DNA of 57,902 nucleotides from Roseovarius gaetbuli. GTDB lineage: Bacteria; Pseudomonadota; Alphaproteobacteria; Rhodobacterales; Rhodobacteraceae. Numbering within the stretch: position 1 is the first letter of the stretch; each line of letters opens with the position of its first letter. Positions 18,997-27,634 of the stretch are shown piece by piece. The stretch lies in contig NZ_FWFJ01000026.1 of NCBI RefSeq assembly GCF_900172365.1, positions 1 to 57,902 of the forward strand, written 5' to 3'. A program made the position numbers and the translations under genes. The notes under the pieces were generated by a model. It was given only the letters and a program-made list of their open reading frames with translations. It searched no databases and was not told the DNA's origin.

Positions 18997-19241
18997 GCTG
19001 TCCCTCTACCCTGCGCGGCGCTGCACCTCAAGCCTGCGCTACGCTCAAGATCCTGCGCCTTGAGGCGCGCAAGGGCGGCATAGAGCGTATCGCTCCAATC
19101 GGTGGCCGGGGCGGTGGTTCCGGCGGCGGCATCCACCAGAAAGGCGGTTTCGGGCAAGGGGCGCGCATAGATCAGCGGCGAATGCGGCAGGATCGCGCCG
19201 CTGGCAACGCGCAGCATCGCCAGGGCAAGCCAGCCAAGCTT
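18993..19241 (-). pseudogene. crtB: crtB (phytoene synthase) 3' remnant
   Basis: About 80 C-terminal codons of phytoene synthase survive: KLGWLALAMLRVASGAIL, then ARPLPETAFLVDAAAG, then a WSDTLYAALARLKAQD tail. The stop overlaps the tspO ATG, matching the ancestral crtI-crtB-tspO order. Reading 5'-ward, crtB likeness ends at about 19236-19241, where the antisense of bchD begins. The Asp-rich active-site motifs are gone. Assignment rests on the tail pattern and the position, since the catalytic part is missing. Confidence 0.7.
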
Positions 19242-20037
19242 CTGGTGATCGCAGATGAGGTAACGCCCGATGACCTGCGCCTTGCGGCCGAGCTTGTCTA
19301 TCCCCCGCGCGCCACGCAAGTGCCGCAAGAGCCCGACCCGCCCGAGCAAAGCCCGCCCGAAGAGCCACAGGACCAAGCGCAATCAAGCGCCGAACTGGCG
19401 GATATGCCCGACGACATCCTGATCGATGCGATTGCCGCCCTGCTACCGCCTGCCCTGCTCGATCAGCTGACCCGGACCCGGCCAAGCCGCAATACCGCCA
19501 CCGGATCGGGCGCAGGGCAACGACGCAAGACGCGGCAACGCGGCCGCCCGTTGCCTGCGCGGCCCGAGGCGAAGGGCGCGGTCGAACTGTTGCTGGCGCA
19601 GGCCTATGCCCGGCGTGACCGGGTGGCGATGATCGCCTTTCGCGGCACCACCGCCGATGTGATCCTTGCCCCGACCCGCGCCCTTGCACAGGCCAAGCGC
19701 CAACTTGCGGGCCTGCCCGGTGGCGGCGGCACGCCCTTGGCAAGCGCGCTTGAGGCGACCCTTGCCCGTCAGGCACAAGGTCAGGGTCTTAGCCCCGCGA
19801 TCGCGCTTTTGACCGATGCGCGCGCCAATATCACGCTTGAGGGGCAAGGCGACCGCCTACAGGCCGCAGCCGACACCAAACGCCTTGCCAGCCTGTTGCG
19901 GGCCGAGGGTCTGCCGATGATTGTCATCGACACGGCGATGCGGCCGGGCACCGCCCCCGCGCAGCTGGCGTCTGATATGGGCGCGCGCCGATGCGCGGAT
20001 GATTTCGACGGCTGTGACCGCCACGCTTGGGGTTTGA
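19236..20037 (+). pseudogene. bchD: bchD (magnesium chelatase subunit D) multiply deleted remnant
   Basis: BchD is the ATPase-platform/VWA subunit of Mg-chelatase, normally about 550-570 aa. Only C-terminal parts remain: DLRLAAELVYPPRATQVP, then an acidic/Pro-rich linker, GRPLPARP, and EAKGAVELLLAQAYARRDR with RVAMIAFRGTTADVIL. The AAA-like N-terminal half is gone, cut at the junction with crtB. A second, in-frame gap between PLPARP and EAKGAVELLL removes the stretch with the DxSxS MIDAS motif. A third lesion near 19980-20000 shifts the frame just before the true tail, which reads RMISTAVTATLGV and ends at TGA 20035-20037, four bp before bchO. Confidence 0.85.
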
Positions 20038-20040
20038 GCG

Positions 20041-20914
20041 ATGGATTGGGGCCGCGATCTTGCCGCCTGGCCGCTGAATGACGTGTCGCGCCGCATTCAC
20101 CACCCGCCGCATCATTGGCACGTTCAGGAGATGGGCAGCGGGCCGCTTGCTCTGTTGATCCATGGTGCCGGGGCCTCGACCCATAGCTGGCGCGATATCA
20201 TGCCCGCCCTGGCCCGCACCCACCGGGTGATTGCGCTTGATCTGCCCGGTCAGGGGTTTACCCGCGCCGGGGCGCGCCGTCGCCTTGGCCTTGCGGGGAT
20301 GAGTGAGGATATCACCAGCCTTTGCCTGGCCCAAGGCTGGCAGCCGTCATTAATCATTGGCCATTCCGCCGGGGCGGCGGTGGCGGTGGCCCTTGCGCAG
20401 AACCTGGCCGGGCCGACCGGACAGCCACCCGATATCCTGAGGATAAATGCCGCTTTGGGCCGATTTGAAGGGGTTGCCGACTGGCTTTTTCCGGCCTTGG
20501 TCAAGTTGTTGGCGCTCAATCCGTTCACCGCGTCGCGGTTCACCCTCGGAGCGGACAAGACCACCCGCGCGCGCCGTTTGATCGAGGGCACCGGATCACG
20601 GATTTCGCCAGAGGGGCTGGCGCTTTACGGGCGTCTGATCGGGGATCGCGAGCATGTGGATGCGACCTTTCACATGATGGCGCAATGGTCTTTGGACGGG
20701 CTTTTGGAGGCCCTGCCGGGGATCACGGCGTGCCTTCTGGTGACCGGCGCGCACGATCTGGCGGTGCCGCCCGAGACATCCATCCGCGCCGCCAACCGTA
20801 TGCCCCGCGCGCGCGATCACGCTTGACGGGCTCGGGCACCTTGCGCATGAAGAAGACCCCGAGCGCGTTCTTGGCGTGATCCTTGATCCGGCTAACTGGC
20901 CCGACGCGCCCTAG
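20041..20914 (+). pseudogene. bchO: bchO (magnesium chelatase accessory hydrolase), C-terminal frameshift
   Basis: An alpha/beta-hydrolase of the BchO family linked to Mg-chelatase. It begins MDWGRDLAAWPLNDVSRRIH. The oxyanion segment LLIHGAGASTHSW, the nucleophile elbow GHSAGAAVA and the acid region TGAHDLAVPP are present. In the GC run at about 20804-20814 a 2-bp loss shifts the frame, giving a premature TGA at 20824-20826. The correct tail (LDGLGHLAHEEDPERVLGV, with the catalytic-type His) lies in another frame and would end at TAG 20912-20914. About 30 residues are lost. The original stop overlaps the lysR stop on the other strand. Confidence 0.88.
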
Positions 20915-21843
20915 ATCGCCCCCCAAAACCCATTGATGCGGCGCACCTCGTCATGCCAGAGCGCGATGAAGGATTGCGCCAGTTTCGAGGGGGGGCGATG
21001 CGCCGGGGTAAGCGTGGCAAAGGCCAAGGTGATACCGGGGCGAAAGGGGCGAAACACCACCCGATCCTGATCCGCCCCGCGATAATGCAAATAGCTTTCC
21101 GCGCTCAGCGTGTCGATGATCGCACAGGCCAAACCGTCTTCGACAAAGGTCAAAAGCGGCAGGTAATATTGCGTCTCAAAGCGCACATCCAAGTGTCGCC
21201 CGGCCATCGAGAACGCCTTGTGAAGCTCTTTATGGCTGTGGTGATCCGCATGCAGCGCGGCGAGCGGCCTGCCGTCAAGATCGGCTGGCGTCAGCACCGA
21301 TTTTTGTGCAAGCGGGTCATCGGCGGGCAGCGCGCAGATGCAATCGCTGGCGAAGGGTTCGGAGCGCACCAATTGGGTATTCACCCCGAATTCGACACCA
21401 AGATCGGCAATCCCGAGGTCATAGCTCTGGGTTGACATCAATTGGTGCACCTGCGGCGAACTTCGGGTCAGCACGGTCACCTTGATCCCGGCATGGGCCT
21501 CGGTGATCCGGCTTATCATCCGCGGCAACAGGAACACCGAGGGCCCCGGCATCGCCACGATCCGCAGGCTGCCGCTTTCAAGGTTGCGCAGATTTTGCAT
21601 GTTTCGCTGCGCCGAGGTCAACCGGTCAAGGATTTCCGTCGCCTCAACCAACAGGTAATGCGCCTCGGGCACCGGCGACAATCGCTTGCCCTTGCGTTCG
21701 AAAAGGCAAAACCCAAGCTCGGTTTCAAGCTGGGCAATTGTGCTTGAGATGGCCGGCTGGGTGCGCCCAAGGTTGCGCGCTGCCTGGCTGACCGAGCCGG
21801 CAAGCATCACTTCGCGAAACACTGTAAGTTGCAGAAGGTTCAT
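20911..21843 (-). CDS. LysR-family transcriptional regulator
   Basis: A 310-aa LysR-type regulator. The N-terminal winged helix-turn-helix (FREVMLAGSVSQAARNLGRTQPAISSTIAQLE) is followed by a periplasmic-binding-protein-like effector domain. It is divergent from the TAXI-TRAP operon, separated by 174 bp containing an AT-rich palindrome, and so most likely controls that operon in response to its substrate. The effector is unknown. Its 3' end overlaps the end of the bchO pseudogene by 4 bp, which marks the right border of the PGC remnant. Confidence 0.88.
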   Translation of the reverse strand: MNLLQLTVFREVMLAGSVSQAARNLGRTQPAISSTIAQLETELGFCLFERKGKRLSPVPEAHYLLVEATEILDRLTSAQRNMQNLRNLESGSLRIVAMPGPSVFLLPRMISRITEAHAGIKVTVLTRSSPQVHQLMSTQSYDLGIADLGVEFGVNTQLVRSEPFASDCICALPADDPLAQKSVLTPADLDGRPLAALHADHHSHKELHKAFSMAGRHLDVRFETQYYLPLLTFVEDGLACAIIDTLSAESYLHYRGADQDRVVFRPFRPGITLAFATLTPAHRPPSKLAQSFIALWHDEVRRINGFWGAI

Positions 21844-21854
21844 CGGCGCCCCGC

Positions 21855-21873
21855 ATATAAGATATTTTTATAT
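21855..21873. promoter_or_regulatory. AT-rich palindrome, possible LysR operator
   Basis: ATATAA-GATATTT-TTATAT stands out in the GC-rich surroundings, 12 bp upstream of the lysR start and in the shared promoter region with the TRAP operon. It contains a T-N11-A arrangement as in LysR boxes. Binding is inferred from position only. Confidence 0.4.
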
Positions 21874-22017
21874 TAACCCAATAATTTGCGATTTGTATTT
21901 ATGTTTTTTCTGCGCCACCATGCGAGCCATCGGGGGGCGCGGCCCAACGCCATTGGGCGTTGCTATTGGCCAACTCACGACCCGCCCGCAACGAAAACAA
22001 CAGTGGAGACGTCAAAC

Positions 22018-23028
22018 ATGACATTTATGAAACGATTTTCGGCCACGCTGATGGCTGGCGCGCTCTTGGCAGGGCCCGCTCTTGCGCAGGACATGACCTT
22101 TTTCCGCATCGGCACCGGTGGTGCCGGGGGCACCTATTTTCCGATTGGCGGCATCATTGCCAACGCCATTTCCAACCCGCCCGGCTCGCGCGCATGCGAT
22201 GAGGGTGGCAACTGTGGTGTGCCGGGTCTTGTGGCGATGGCACAATCGACCAATGCGTCGGCGCATAACGTGAATGCCGTGCAGGCAGGCCAGATGGAGG
22301 CCGGTCTTACCGGGGCCGCGACGCTTCATTTTGCCTATAAAGGGATCGGCGTCTTCGAGGGCAATCAAAAGCCCGACGTGCGCGTGATTGCCAACCTTTT
22401 CCCCGAGGATCTGCATCTTGTGCTGCCCAAGGGCGCGAGCCTTGACGGTCTGGCCGATCTCAAGGGCAAGCGCGTCGGTATCGCACAGGCGGGATCAGGC
22501 ACGCAGATCGCGGTTGAGCTGATCCTGGCCGCGCATGGCATCACCCGCGATGACATCGAAGAGGCCGAGCTCAACAACACCCAAAGCGCCGAACGTCTGG
22601 CCGATGGTCAGCTTGACGCCTATTTCTATGCGGCCGGCACGCCGGTTGCGGCGATGATCCAGCTTGATAACACCAAGGGCATGGAGCTTTATGACTGGAG
22701 CGAAGAAGAGCTGGTCACCGGCAATACCGCCGTACCCTATTATATCAAGTCGCTGATCCCGGCGGGCACCTATCCCGGCGTCGATTACGACGTTGATACG
22801 CTGGCCGTGTCGGGGATGCTGATCACCAACGCCAATCAACCCGAAGAGTTGATCTATGAGATCACCAAGGCGCTTTGGTCCTCGACCGCGCGCAAGCTTC
22901 TGGACAACGGCCACCCCAAGGGCAAGGCGATCACTGTTGAGACCGCGCTTGAAGGCGTTGAGGGTATTGGCGTGCCGCTGCATCCCGGTGCCGAGAAGTA
23001 CTATCGCGAAATCGGCATGCTGAAGTAA
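22018..23028 (+). CDS. TAXI-family TRAP transporter solute-binding protein
   Basis: The periplasmic binding component of a TAXI-type TRAP system, 336 aa. A signal peptide (MKRFSATLMAGALLAGPALAQ) precedes the typical FFRIGTGGAGGTYFPIGG entry. The middle segment DLKGKRVGIAQAGSGTQIAVE and the DAYFYAAGTPVAAM region are characteristic of the family. ATG 22018 follows GGAG; ATG 22027 is a possible alternative. It is followed after 87 bp by the fused permease and then an FAD oxidase, so it is part of one transport/catabolic operon. TAXI substrates include glutamate-like and other organic acids; the ligand here is not evident. Confidence 0.93.
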   Translation: MTFMKRFSATLMAGALLAGPALAQDMTFFRIGTGGAGGTYFPIGGIIANAISNPPGSRACDEGGNCGVPGLVAMAQSTNASAHNVNAVQAGQMEAGLTGAATLHFAYKGIGVFEGNQKPDVRVIANLFPEDLHLVLPKGASLDGLADLKGKRVGIAQAGSGTQIAVELILAAHGITRDDIEEAELNNTQSAERLADGQLDAYFYAAGTPVAAMIQLDNTKGMELYDWSEEELVTGNTAVPYYIKSLIPAGTYPGVDYDVDTLAVSGMLITNANQPEELIYEITKALWSSTARKLLDNGHPKGKAITVETALEGVEGIGVPLHPGAEKYYREIGMLK

Positions 23029-23115
23029 GCCAGCGCGCCCATCGGGGGCGGGGTCATCTGACACCCGCCCCCATTTCAGCCCCCCAATTGCCCCCCCCGA
23101 CAGGAGAGTTACGCC

Positions 23116-25344
23116 ATGAGCAGCGAGCACACGCTGGATGCCAAGGCTCTGGAAGAGCTTGAGAAAAAGTACGATTCCGCGCTCAACACCCGCGATAACG
23201 GGCCCCTGCTCAAGAAAATCGGGTATTGGGCGACGATCATCTTTGCGCTCTATCACATATGGACCGCAGGCTTTGGCACGCCGGTCGATCATGTGCATAT
23301 GGGCATTCACCTTGCGGGGCTTTATTTCTTTATTTTCATCAGCTTCCCACTGATCCGCACGGCAAGCAGCCTGCATTACAAGGGCCCAAGTCTTGCGGCG
23401 CCGGGCAATGTGCCGCTCTATGACTGGGCCTTGATCGTGCTGAGCATCACCGCCGCCCTGTTTCTCTGGGTAAGCTGGCGGGGCTTTACCGGCTTTGGCC
23501 TTGATATCCCCGAACAAACCCTGCGCCAGGGCAATCCGACCACGACCGATGTGGCGCTTGGCACGATCCTGGTGATCTCGACGCTGGAAATCGCCCGCCG
23601 GACGATTGGCTTTGTTCTGCCGATGATCATCATGGTGTTCATGATCTACGCGCTGTTCGGTCCGCAAATGCCCGCCCAGATCCTGCGCCATCCGGGCGTC
23701 GACTGGCGGCAGTTCGTCAACAACATGTATTTCCCGTCCGAGGGCATCTTTGGCATCACCCTTTGGGTGGTCTCGACGGTGGTGTTCCACTTTGTGCTGT
23801 TTGGCGTCGTCGCCCAGCGCATGGGCCTTGGCCAGTTTTTCATCGACAACGCGATGATGCTGGCGGGGCGCTATACCGGCGGGCCTGCCAAGGTGTCGGT
23901 CGTCTCCTCGGCGTTTTTCGGCACCATCTCCGGCTCGTCGATTGCCAACACCGTCTCGACCGGCTCGCTTACCATCCCGAACATGAAAAAGATGGGATAC
24001 CCCGGCCATTTCGCCGCCGGGGTTGAGGCCGCATCTTCGGCCGGTGGCCAGATCACCCCGCCGATCATGGGCGCGGCCAGCTTTCTTATGGCCGAGTATC
24101 TCGAGGTGCCCTATACCACCATCGTGATCGCCGCCATCGTACCCGCCTTGATGCATTATATCGGCGTGATTTCGATCGTCCATTTCACTGCCCGCCGCCT
24201 TGGCCTTACGGCCTATGCCAAAGAGGATCTGCCCCGCTTTCTGGCGGTCTGGCGCGAGGGCTGGGTCACGATCGTGCCGCTGATCGCGCTCTTGATGGTG
24301 CTGTTTTCCGGCTATTCGCCAAATATGGCGGCCTTCATGGGGTTGATGCTCTGTATCATCGTTGGGTTCTGCGGCATCGACAAACCCGCGACCCTGATCA
24401 TCCCGCTTGGGCTCTTGGGCTTTATCTTCTGGAAGGCCTCGCCGATGAGCGGCGCCGGTTTTTCGCCGACAATCGCCGGGGTGCTTGGCGCGCTCACGCT
24501 TATTGGGTCGCTGCACCGCAACAAACGCCAGGATTTCGGCGATCTTCTGGATAGCTTTCACGTCGGCGTGCAATACGCGCTTGCGGTCGGGGCGGCCTCG
24601 GCGGCGGTGGGCATCGTGGTCGGTGTGATCAACACCACCGGTGTCGGCTTTCGCATGGGGTTCATGGTCACCAACGGCGCCTCGGATCTGTCGATGATGA
24701 TCGCGCCGATGCTCGACTGGATGCCGATCGAGGCCTTCAGCCAACCCTCGTTGCAACAGTTCATCTCGCTGGTTCTGATCGCGATGGCCTGTATCCTGAT
24801 GGGGGCCGGCCTTCCGACGACGGCGCTTTATATTATGCTGGTTGCGGTCGCCACCCCGGCGCTCAGCCAGCTTGGCGTGCCACCGCTCGCGACGCATATG
24901 TTCGTGCTTTACTACGGGGTGATTTCCGAGATCACGCCGCCGGTCTGTGCCTCGGCCTATGCGGCGGCGGGGATTGCCAATGCCAACCCGTTCCGCACCG
25001 GGATGACCGCCTTTACGCTTGGCCTTGGCAAGTTGATGGTACCGATGGTGTTTGTCTATGCGCCGACAATCCTGATCGTTTTGCCGGAATATTTCACGCT
25101 TGGATCCTTCCTTCAGGTCTCGATCACCTGCGGGTTCGGGATTTTCTGCGTCGGGGCGGCGGTGGCCGGGTTCCTGTTGGCGCCCCTGCGTGGGCTCTGG
25201 CGGTTTAGCTTTTTGGTCGGCGGCGTGCTTTTGGTCGCGCCCAGCCTCGGCAGCGACATCGCCGCCCTTGTGGTCATGGCGCCCGCAATCGCGATGCAGG
25301 TGATCGCAAGCCGGGCGGCGGCGGTTCCGGCGCAGAGCGCATGA
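23116..25344 (+). CDS. Fused TRAP transporter permease (4TM-12TM)
   Basis: A 742-aa inner-membrane permease in which the small (DctQ-like) and large (DctM-like) subunits are fused, as is normal for TAXI-type TRAP systems. It has many hydrophobic helices, with typical DctM-type loops (GTISGSSIANTVSTGSLTIP, GGQITPPIMGAASFLMAEYL, ITPPVCASAYAAAGIA). A solute is driven in with sodium or protons. The ATG at 23116 follows GGAGAG. Its TGA overlaps the next start (ATGA), so it is translationally coupled to the D-amino-acid-dehydrogenase-like gene. Confidence 0.93.
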   Translation: MSSEHTLDAKALEELEKKYDSALNTRDNGPLLKKIGYWATIIFALYHIWTAGFGTPVDHVHMGIHLAGLYFFIFISFPLIRTASSLHYKGPSLAAPGNVPLYDWALIVLSITAALFLWVSWRGFTGFGLDIPEQTLRQGNPTTTDVALGTILVISTLEIARRTIGFVLPMIIMVFMIYALFGPQMPAQILRHPGVDWRQFVNNMYFPSEGIFGITLWVVSTVVFHFVLFGVVAQRMGLGQFFIDNAMMLAGRYTGGPAKVSVVSSAFFGTISGSSIANTVSTGSLTIPNMKKMGYPGHFAAGVEAASSAGGQITPPIMGAASFLMAEYLEVPYTTIVIAAIVPALMHYIGVISIVHFTARRLGLTAYAKEDLPRFLAVWREGWVTIVPLIALLMVLFSGYSPNMAAFMGLMLCIIVGFCGIDKPATLIIPLGLLGFIFWKASPMSGAGFSPTIAGVLGALTLIGSLHRNKRQDFGDLLDSFHVGVQYALAVGAASAAVGIVVGVINTTGVGFRMGFMVTNGASDLSMMIAPMLDWMPIEAFSQPSLQQFISLVLIAMACILMGAGLPTTALYIMLVAVATPALSQLGVPPLATHMFVLYYGVISEITPPVCASAYAAAGIANANPFRTGMTAFTLGLGKLMVPMVFVYAPTILIVLPEYFTLGSFLQVSITCGFGIFCVGAAVAGFLLAPLRGLWRFSFLVGGVLLVAPSLGSDIAALVVMAPAIAMQVIASRAAAVPAQSA

Positions 25345-26582
25345 GCACGCCGCAGCCCACCGCCGTGATCGGCGGCGGCATCGTCGGGATTTGCACCGCC
25401 ATTGCTCTGGCCGAGCGCGGCACGCCGGTGCGCCTGATTGATCGCGATGCGCCCGGTCAGGGGGCCTCGATGGGCAATGCCGGGGTGATCTCGCCGTTTT
25501 CCGTGGTGCCGCAATCGCTTCCGGGGTTGTGGCGCGATATCCCGCGTTGGGTGCTTGATCCGTCGGGGCCAGTGCATCTGCGCCCGCGCCATGCACTTCG
25601 GTTCTTACCCTGGGCGCTCAGGTTTCTGCGCGCGGGGCAACGTGACCGGGTTGAGGCCACTGCGGCGGCGATGCATGCGCTGAACCACGACAATGTCACG
25701 CTCTACCGCCAGCTTTTGGTCGGCACCGGATATGAAGACCTGATAAAAGACAGCTATTACGTGATGGCCAGTCGCGGCGCGGCCCCCGCCCGGCTTGACA
25801 GTTTCACCAATCAGCTGCGCTTGAAATATGGCGCCGAGCTTGAAGCGATTGATACCGCCGCATTGCGCGATCTTGAACCGGCCCTGTCGCCTGCCTTCAA
25901 ATCCGCGCTCTTGATCAAGGGACAGGCCCGCGCGCTTTCGCCGGGGCGTATTTGCGCGGTGCTGGCCGATAAGCTCTGCGGTTTGGGCGGCACCGTGGTT
26001 AAGGCCAGGGTCACCGGGCTTTTGCGCACCGACGAGGATTGGCAGATCAATACTGACAGCGGCCCGATCCGCGCCGCAAATGTTGTTCTGGCCGCCGGCG
26101 CCTGGTCGACGCGGCTCTTGGCGCCGCTTGGGATTGATGTCCCGCTTGAGGCCGAGCGCGGCTATCACCTTGCCTTTCCTGATGCGCCGGTCACGCTCAA
26201 CAATTCGGTTATGGACACCGATATGAAGCTCGTCGCGAGCAGCATGGAGGGCGCATTGCGCGCCGCGGGCACCGCCGAATTCGGCGGGCTTGAGACCGAG
26301 CCAAGCCCCGCGCGGGCACAGGCGCTTGCGAAGGTCGCGCGCAAGCTTTGCCCGGATCTCGCAGAAGCACGCTATGAAACTTGGTCGGGCCTGCGCCCAT
26401 CGTTTCCCGACAGCCTGCCGGCGATTGGGCCGATCAAAGGGCAACCCGGCCTTATCGCCGCCTTTGGCCATAGCCACTGGGGGTTCATGATGGGGCCGAA
26501 AACCGGGCGGCTGGCCGCCGGTCTTGCCATGGGCGAGCGGCCCAACATCGACCTTTCGCCCTATGATCCGGCGCGCTTCTAA
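25341..26582 (+). CDS. FAD-dependent oxidoreductase, D-amino acid dehydrogenase-like
   Basis: A 413-aa DAO-family flavoprotein. It has an N-terminal FAD-binding Rossmann motif (VIGGGIVGICTAIALAERG), an MGNAGVISPFSV segment as in DadA, and a C-terminal FGHSHWGFMMGPKTGR segment that closes the flavin site. It most likely oxidises a D-amino acid or a related amine delivered by the upstream TRAP transporter. It overlaps the permease stop by 4 bp, which supports co-translation. The substrate cannot be told from sequence alone. It converges with the diguanylate cyclase gene (4-bp overlap). Confidence 0.85.
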   Translation: MSTPQPTAVIGGGIVGICTAIALAERGTPVRLIDRDAPGQGASMGNAGVISPFSVVPQSLPGLWRDIPRWVLDPSGPVHLRPRHALRFLPWALRFLRAGQRDRVEATAAAMHALNHDNVTLYRQLLVGTGYEDLIKDSYYVMASRGAAPARLDSFTNQLRLKYGAELEAIDTAALRDLEPALSPAFKSALLIKGQARALSPGRICAVLADKLCGLGGTVVKARVTGLLRTDEDWQINTDSGPIRAANVVLAAGAWSTRLLAPLGIDVPLEAERGYHLAFPDAPVTLNNSVMDTDMKLVASSMEGALRAAGTAEFGGLETEPSPARAQALAKVARKLCPDLAEARYETWSGLRPSFPDSLPAIGPIKGQPGLIAAFGHSHWGFMMGPKTGRLAAGLAMGERPNIDLSPYDPARF

Positions 26583-27634
26583 CGGGGGCAGAGCGCCCTA
26601 GCCGATGCCGCGCAGCGGGGGGCATCGTCGCGCAAGGCGGGCTCGTAGATCACATGACACCCGCGCCCGCGCGCCTTGGCGGCATAAAGCGCGAGGTCGG
26701 AATCCGCCATCATCCGCGCCATATCGGGGGCCTCATAGGCACAGCTAAGCGTCGCGCCGATGCTGCCTGAGACCCGGCATTCCTGACCGTTATACAGGAC
26801 CGGCTCTTCAAGGCGCATGATCAGACGTGTGGCAATCTCGGTCAGCCGCTCACGCCCGGTCAGCCCGGCAAAGATCAGCACGAATTCATCCCCGCCGGTG
26901 CGCGCGACAAGATCGTCCGCGCGGGTTTCCGCCAAAATGCGCCGGGCCACATCCTGCAACACCTGGTCTCCGGCGGCATGGCCCATCGTGTCATTCACCT
27001 GTTTGAAGAAATCCAGATCGAGATGCATCAAGGCAAAATCTTGTTCGGTCTGCATCAGCCGCTCAAGCACATGATCCATCGCGCGGCGGTTCTTGAGGCC
27101 GGTCAGCGTGTCGGTATAGGCCTGCTCCTCGGCGGCAATGCGCGCCCCCTGAAGCCGCAGGTTAAGCTTGCGCGACGCCTCCATCGCGGCCGATTTCGCC
27201 TCGATCAGATAGAGCATCTCGATGGTCAGGTCAGTCGCCGGAAAATCCCCGGCATTCAGGCTGAAGTCGCGCACGGCATCGACCACGGAAATACCAAAGG
27301 ACAGGTTGATGATCGCCCCCCCCGGCGGCCCAAGCGACGCCCCGTCTTTCGACAGGGCAATCAGCACACCTTTCATGCCGGTGCGCAGCCCGTCGCGCAA
27401 ACGCAAATGCAGCCGCGCGCCATGACAGCCCCGCAGCCCCTCCATCGTATCGGCCACATGCGGACGGCGCAGTTCAACCCGCTCCAGGAACCGGGCGCCG
27501 ATCAACGGCTTTGCGTCAAATACCTTGTGCAGGGTCGGCCCGGCATGCACCACATGCCCGGTGCCATTGAGCACCGCGTGCATCGGGCACAAAAGATCAA
27601 GCAGGTCGTAGGAAGAATACTTTTCGTCACTCAT
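26579..27634 (-). CDS. Diguanylate cyclase with HNOBA-type N-terminal domain
   Basis: A 351-aa c-di-GMP synthase. Residues about 1-150 form a PAS-like H-NOX-associated (HNOBA) region, followed by a helical linker with a coiled-coil look (EAKSAAMEASRKLNLRLQGAR) and a C-terminal GGDEF domain. The active site RTGGDEF and the allosteric I-site RADD (five residues upstream) are both intact, so the enzyme should be active and product-inhibited. Its ATG overlaps the H-NOX stop, so the two are coupled. Known H-NOX/cyclase pairs tie nitric oxide to biofilm formation; here the partner is unusual (see the H-NOX entry). Confidence 0.88.
   Translation of the reverse strand: MSDEKYSSYDLLDLLCPMHAVLNGTGHVVHAGPTLHKVFDAKPLIGARFLERVELRRPHVADTMEGLRGCHGARLHLRLRDGLRTGMKGVLIALSKDGASLGPPGGAIINLSFGISVVDAVRDFSLNAGDFPATDLTIEMLYLIEAKSAAMEASRKLNLRLQGARIAAEEQAYTDTLTGLKNRRAMDHVLERLMQTEQDFALMHLDLDFFKQVNDTMGHAAGDQVLQDVARRILAETRADDLVARTGGDEFVLIFAGLTGRERLTEIATRLIMRLEEPVLYNGQECRVSGSIGATLSCAYEAPDMARMMADSDLALYAAKARGRGCHVIYEPALRDDAPRCAASARALCPR

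Noticed and set aside
22495..25596. Very long minus-strand open frame opposite the TRAP genes
   Set aside because: It is basic, His/Arg/Asp-rich and has no family features. It mirrors the codon bias of the TRAP genes on the other strand.
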